Part shown: piece after piece, positions 59,986 through 64,000 of the stretch | Position numbering within the stretch: position 1 is the stretch's first letter | Layout: every line of letters begins with the position of its first letter | Assembly (NCBI GenBank): GCA_034638255.1 | Contig: JAWPGT010000054.1 | Coordinates: 86,434-150,433, forward strand | Source of the DNA: Coprinus comatus | Taxonomy: Eukaryota > Basidiomycota > Agaricomycetes > Agaricales > Agaricaceae | Reading direction: 5' to 3' | DNA length: 64,000 nt | The notes under the pieces: generated by a model | The model's input: the letters and a program-made list of their open reading frames with translations, nothing else | The model's database searches: none | What the model was told of the DNA's origin: nothing | Program-made: the position numbers and the translations under genes

Positions 59986-62900
59986 TCATCGCACAGGTAT
60001 AATAGTACGCATAACGAAAAAAATAATACAAATTGAATACAGGATGTCATGAAACCACTTCCCTTCCGCAAAATCTAGAGCAGAAGAAACAAACTTCTCC
60101 ATAGGACCTCTCTTCCTCTTCATCGGCGGTGGCTGTATTTTCTGCCTTTGTTGTTGCTGTAAAGTCAAAGATGGTGAAGGTGGAACTCTCCATAACAATC
60201 CTTATCACCCCGATCACCGCCAATGCCCATAAGACTCAAATCCGACCTCATCCTCCTTACAAACTTAGTAGCACCAAAAGAGGAAGACGCACTCCTCGTA
60301 ATTTCAGGAGATCTTGAAGCTTCCAAATTATGCGTTTGAGTTTGGGAATTCGCGTATTTCGAGTTTGGTGTAGAAGGTAATGAGGGTGCTGTTGCGACTC
60401 GAAGTTGAGGTGTTTGACCTTTGCTCAGATTGGAACTTCCCTCTCCTACACCGCGAAAAACCCCAAAACCTTCTAGAATATCAATGCTTTCTTTCTTCCT
60501 CAACAAACCAGAGCTTTTTTTCATCGAACGTCCTACACTCGAAGCCGATGAACCTCCAATACTACTTCCAGCACTAGCTTCCCATCTCGATGACGAAAAC
60601 CATCCTCCACCGCCGGATCTAGAGGCTGAAACCGACGAGGGATGTAATAAAGTTGGACTTTTTGGGTCGCTATTCCAAAATCCACTCTTCTCTTTTCCTT
60701 TTCCTTTAACTTTTTTCTCCTTCAAAGGGATATCACGAGCTATTAGAATAGGCATACCAGGTCTCCTCAAACCTACTTCTTGTTCCATTCATAACCCAGC
60801 ATGCAATGAAGCTGAATGATGGAGTGTGTTTTGTGAACGTGATTGAGATAGTCGAGAAACGGTGTATGAGCGTGGTGTGAACTTAATGTTGTGTCGGTTT
60901 AACTTGTGAATTCCCACTTCCTGCTACTACTGCACCAGCACTCGTACTCACGCCTTTTCCTTTCTGCTTCGCCTTTCTTTTATCCTTCCCTCCACTACTC
61001 TTTTTCATTTTCTTCGTAATCCTTGTAAGGGGACCGTTTACAGAACCAGAAGGTTCCATATCCCTTCTCATCAACGTATATCTCTTCAAATCATGAGCCG
61101 GATCATTAGGTATACTGGTATCCGCAACCTCAACACGTCCAGCAACAAGAGCAGCTGATTTTGCTTCTTCACGACGTGACATAATCATAAATTGACGTTG
61201 TGCTTGACGTGGAATATCGATTTGCCAGCTCAACGCTGACGACGAAGCCGACGAAGCCGTTGGTGATGAAGGTGGATAAGGATAAGGATAAGGAGGAGTT
61301 GAAGTTGATTTTGATTTTGAAAGCGAAGTCGAATAAAAGGCTTTATCTTTATCTTCAGTTTCAGTTTCAGAATCGGACTCGTCATCGCTTGTGTAACCGA
61401 GTGTGCTACGATTTTCGATATCGGCTTCTTCAGCATTATCAGCATCGTCATCAACCTGAGTGCCGAAATCCGATTCCGTAGCTTGACCCTTCCCTTTATT
61501 TATTCGACCTCTTCAAGGCTACCAATTGTATTGCTACCAATTGTTCCAAGACTCAAAACGACATCTGTTTCCTTCTCATTTTTTCTTTCTCATGACTTCA
61601 GATTCCTTTCCCATCTCATCAGCACCTCTCTTAGTTCCTATCCCAGTACCAACAACAACAGCACCGCCATCCTCACTCTCACTTTCACCATAATCTTCCC
61701 TGCCCCAATAAATAGCATCCAAAGCTCTACCAACATCACCTAACCCGGGTTTCTGAGCATTCTTTACAACATTCATTCTCCATTCTGGATAAGGAGGTGT
61801 CATTGGTACGGTTATTGGCATTGGCATTGGAACTTGAAACCTTCTATCACGTCGAGCTTGAGGAGATGATGAAGAGTATAAGAATTTGAATTGCGGTGAG
61901 ATATAACTCGGAATTAATGATGCAGGTGATAATGGATGAGTTAAAGTTGGTGAAGGTAGTGAATGTAAGAATGTAGATTGAATTGGATGAGGGGCATGTC
62001 GATGAGCGATTCGCGGGAATGACGAGAATGCTAATAAATTTTTTTTAGCAATGCTGTTTTCGTAAGCCAATTTTACTTGAGAGTGAGAATGAGAAAAAAA
62101 GAAAGGCATACCAAAATCATTTTTCCCAAATCCAAACAAACTCAATCTCCCTCGGATTTCCTCACTTTCTTCTCTCTTTCCATCATCTCTTTCTCTTTCT
62201 CCTCTCTCCTCTTCTCCTCTTCCAATACCCGGCTCTCCTCTGATTCTTTAAAGGTATTAAAATTTCACTACCATCCTCCTCCTCCCCCTCTACTTCTTCC
62301 TCGTCACTCTGACTTGAATGCCCAGTCCCAATTTCACGAAATGTTCTTTGACGTTACCTACTAGGTCTATAAGAAGCCGATAAAGACGAATATACCAGAT
62401 GAGGAACAGTAAACGTAGGTGAATCTTCATCATCCTCTTCATCATCCCGTTCTTCTCCATCTCTTCTATTTCCACCACCGCCTTCTTCTCCATCTGAATC
62501 ACGTAACTGACCAACAACCAATTTATTCCTAGACTTCATAGATTGACTGCTGTAATAAATTTCAGTAGGATCTTGCCTTAGACATTGAGTTAGAAGTAGA
62601 TTCCAATTCTGCACGTTTATCAACTTCAATTTAAACAATAACGCACGGTATATTCAACGGTTGTCCTCCAATAGGTCAATCAGTAAGCGAATGACCATGA
62701 CCGGATGTTGATATAGGAGTAGGTATGATGGCGTTACGCAAATCTTCCTTGGTTAACGCCGTTCTTGATTTATTTGTTGCGGCATTGTTATCTTCGGCGT
62801 CAAGACCTCCCTTGTCTTCGTCATCATCGTTGGTATCGGCATCTGTTCCTGCATCATCTCCGTCATCTTGGTCCTGATATAAATAATCAGGTTCAGACTC

Positions 62901-63936
62901 AAGGACCGACGCATCTTCATCTTCGCCCAAAGGTTCAATAATTGGCATCATTGTAGGAGAACTCGAGGGCACATTCATGAAGATTGTTCAAGTCGAGGAA
63001 TAAGAATTTAAAGAACGCATTTCCGTAGACGACGATTGTAATTCCGCCCGTTGTTGCTTCTGTTTCTTTTTTTCCTTACCCCAAGGAAACAATGAAATAG
63101 AACCCAATCCCCGATCTTTCTCTCCTCTTTCATCTTTTCTTTCCTAATGGAATTAGGATCATTCCGAACTCCTGAATTAAAAGGATTAAAAACTTGAGAT
63201 CCAAAAATAACTTCCATATCATCCCATCCTCCAATTGTAGATCCTCTACCGGTTCCAACACTAGCGGTCGTAGTTTGACTTAACATGGTTTGAGTCCGAC
63301 GTTTCTCCCTTTCCCTCTCCCTTTGTTGATCATCCCATCTGACTTGATCATTATTATTCAAACGTCTACGAGCTCTACGTCGAGGTTTCGTAAACATTTC
63401 ATGACGTTTACCAGGTGGACATTTCCATAATACGTTTCCTTCAGATTTAACACCGCCCCATTCACTTGAATTAGCTTTCAATCCTTCAAGAGCGAAAGAC
63501 GTGTTTTTGAAGACTCGAAGCAGTAGGAAAATTCAAATTAAACGCCGGTTCTTGATCTTGATTAGGATTTCCACCGCCGCTAACATCCCAATAGGGCTGA
63601 ACGCAAGTGTTGATGCTTCTTGGGATGTATGAAAGAGCAATCTAGATCGGGGTTGTCTTGAGAATGGGACCACGGCATTCGACCGCTCCTAACGTTTGGA
63701 GCATTGACGGCGAACGCTTTAAGAATTTGTATTTTCGTTTCTTCTTGAGACGATCACGTTCTTTAATCGTTCTTTGTTGTACAGGTGAAAGAATCGGTAT
63801 TCGTGCAGGGGATGAGATGGCGAGCAGGATAGACCATGCGGTTCGAGTAGTTCGTTGGACGATATGTTTTACTACGAGATCAAGGAATCGTCTTCGAGAA
63901 GCTGATTTGGACCGTATCTTGTCAAGGTCCAATTAG
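59986..63936 (-). CDS. Ser/Pro-rich, low-complexity protein locus with many frame interruptions
   Basis: Coding character is continuous on the minus strand from the window edge to 59,986. Blocks in order: RFLDLVVKHIVQRTTRTAWS (63,890), CPPGKRHEMFTKPRRRARRR (63,420), an acidic block (ASVLESEPDYLYQDQDDGDD, 62,900), YYSSQSMKSRNKLVVGQLRD (62,550), EWRMNVVKNAQKPGLGDVGR with ALDAIYWGREDYG (61,770-61,680), SDDESDSETETEDKDKAF (61,350), WQIDIPRQAQRQFMIMSRRE (61,210) and RGPMEKFVSSALDFAEGKWF (60,090). It is not recognised as any family. It may be one long or two adjacent genes. The frame is broken at least six times; each break can be bridged by a 12-30 nt GT...AG segment or explained by an indel or stop. 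See findings. Confidence 0.45.
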
Positions 63937-64000
63937 CTGGATTAAGACCACCTGGATGCTTTGCTTTGTCTCATTTGATTGATGCGAGGAAGGATGATAA

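Overview
The window is nuclear DNA of a filamentous basidiomycete, most likely an Agaricomycete. Genes carry many short GT-AG introns (mostly 41-70 bp), and several families typical of that class are present: a DUF6535 membrane protein, F-box proteins with degenerate C-terminal repeats, a protein opening with an NFTITGG-type motif, an AAA ATPase with an N-terminal DUF7025-type region, and a tail-only dynein heavy chain. I recall a published report that Agaricomycete dynein heavy chain is encoded by two genes. I cannot name the species.

Layout. 1-9 kb: the end of a Ser/Thr-rich gene, an F-box gene (+), a DUF6535 gene (-), and a tandem pair of F-box genes (-), one of them broken. 9-26.6 kb: mostly host genes. 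These are the AAA ATPase (-), a 100-residue gene built from three short exons (-), a complete ten-exon cytochrome P450 (+), an acidic probable nucleolar protein (-), a Pro/Ser-rich protein (-) and a dynein heavy chain tail (+). 27-47 kb: a transposon island, AT-rich and strongly nested. It holds at least four LTR families (called LTR-A, B, C and F here), a Ty3/gypsy pol remnant, a 2,995-bp pogo-like DNA transposon with TA target duplication, a 3,365-bp hAT element with 8-bp target duplication, a Tc1/mariner remnant and a non-autonomous element (element D). 47-55 kb: a 5'-truncated F-box gene, a gene with a Ulp1/C48-like C-terminus and several decayed reading frames. 56-58.8 kb: a second, inverted and clearly dead copy of part of the dynein tail. 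59-64 kb: unknown genes, the main one a low-complexity Ser/Pro-rich minus-strand locus whose frame is interrupted repeatedly.

The genes do not form a pathway or cluster. The most informative structure is in the transposon island. Two almost identical 672-bp solo LTRs in opposite orientation have recombined and inverted the DNA between them. Their 5-bp target duplications are swapped, and the two sequences they interrupt (LTR-B and element D) both have uninterrupted relatives elsewhere in the window that prove the original joins. The second point of interest is the dynein tail: two inverted copies flank the island, and both end at the same stop codon with shared 3' flank, so the tail-only form predates the duplication. 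I found no CRISPR array, rRNA gene, functional tRNA gene or bacterial-type defence system.
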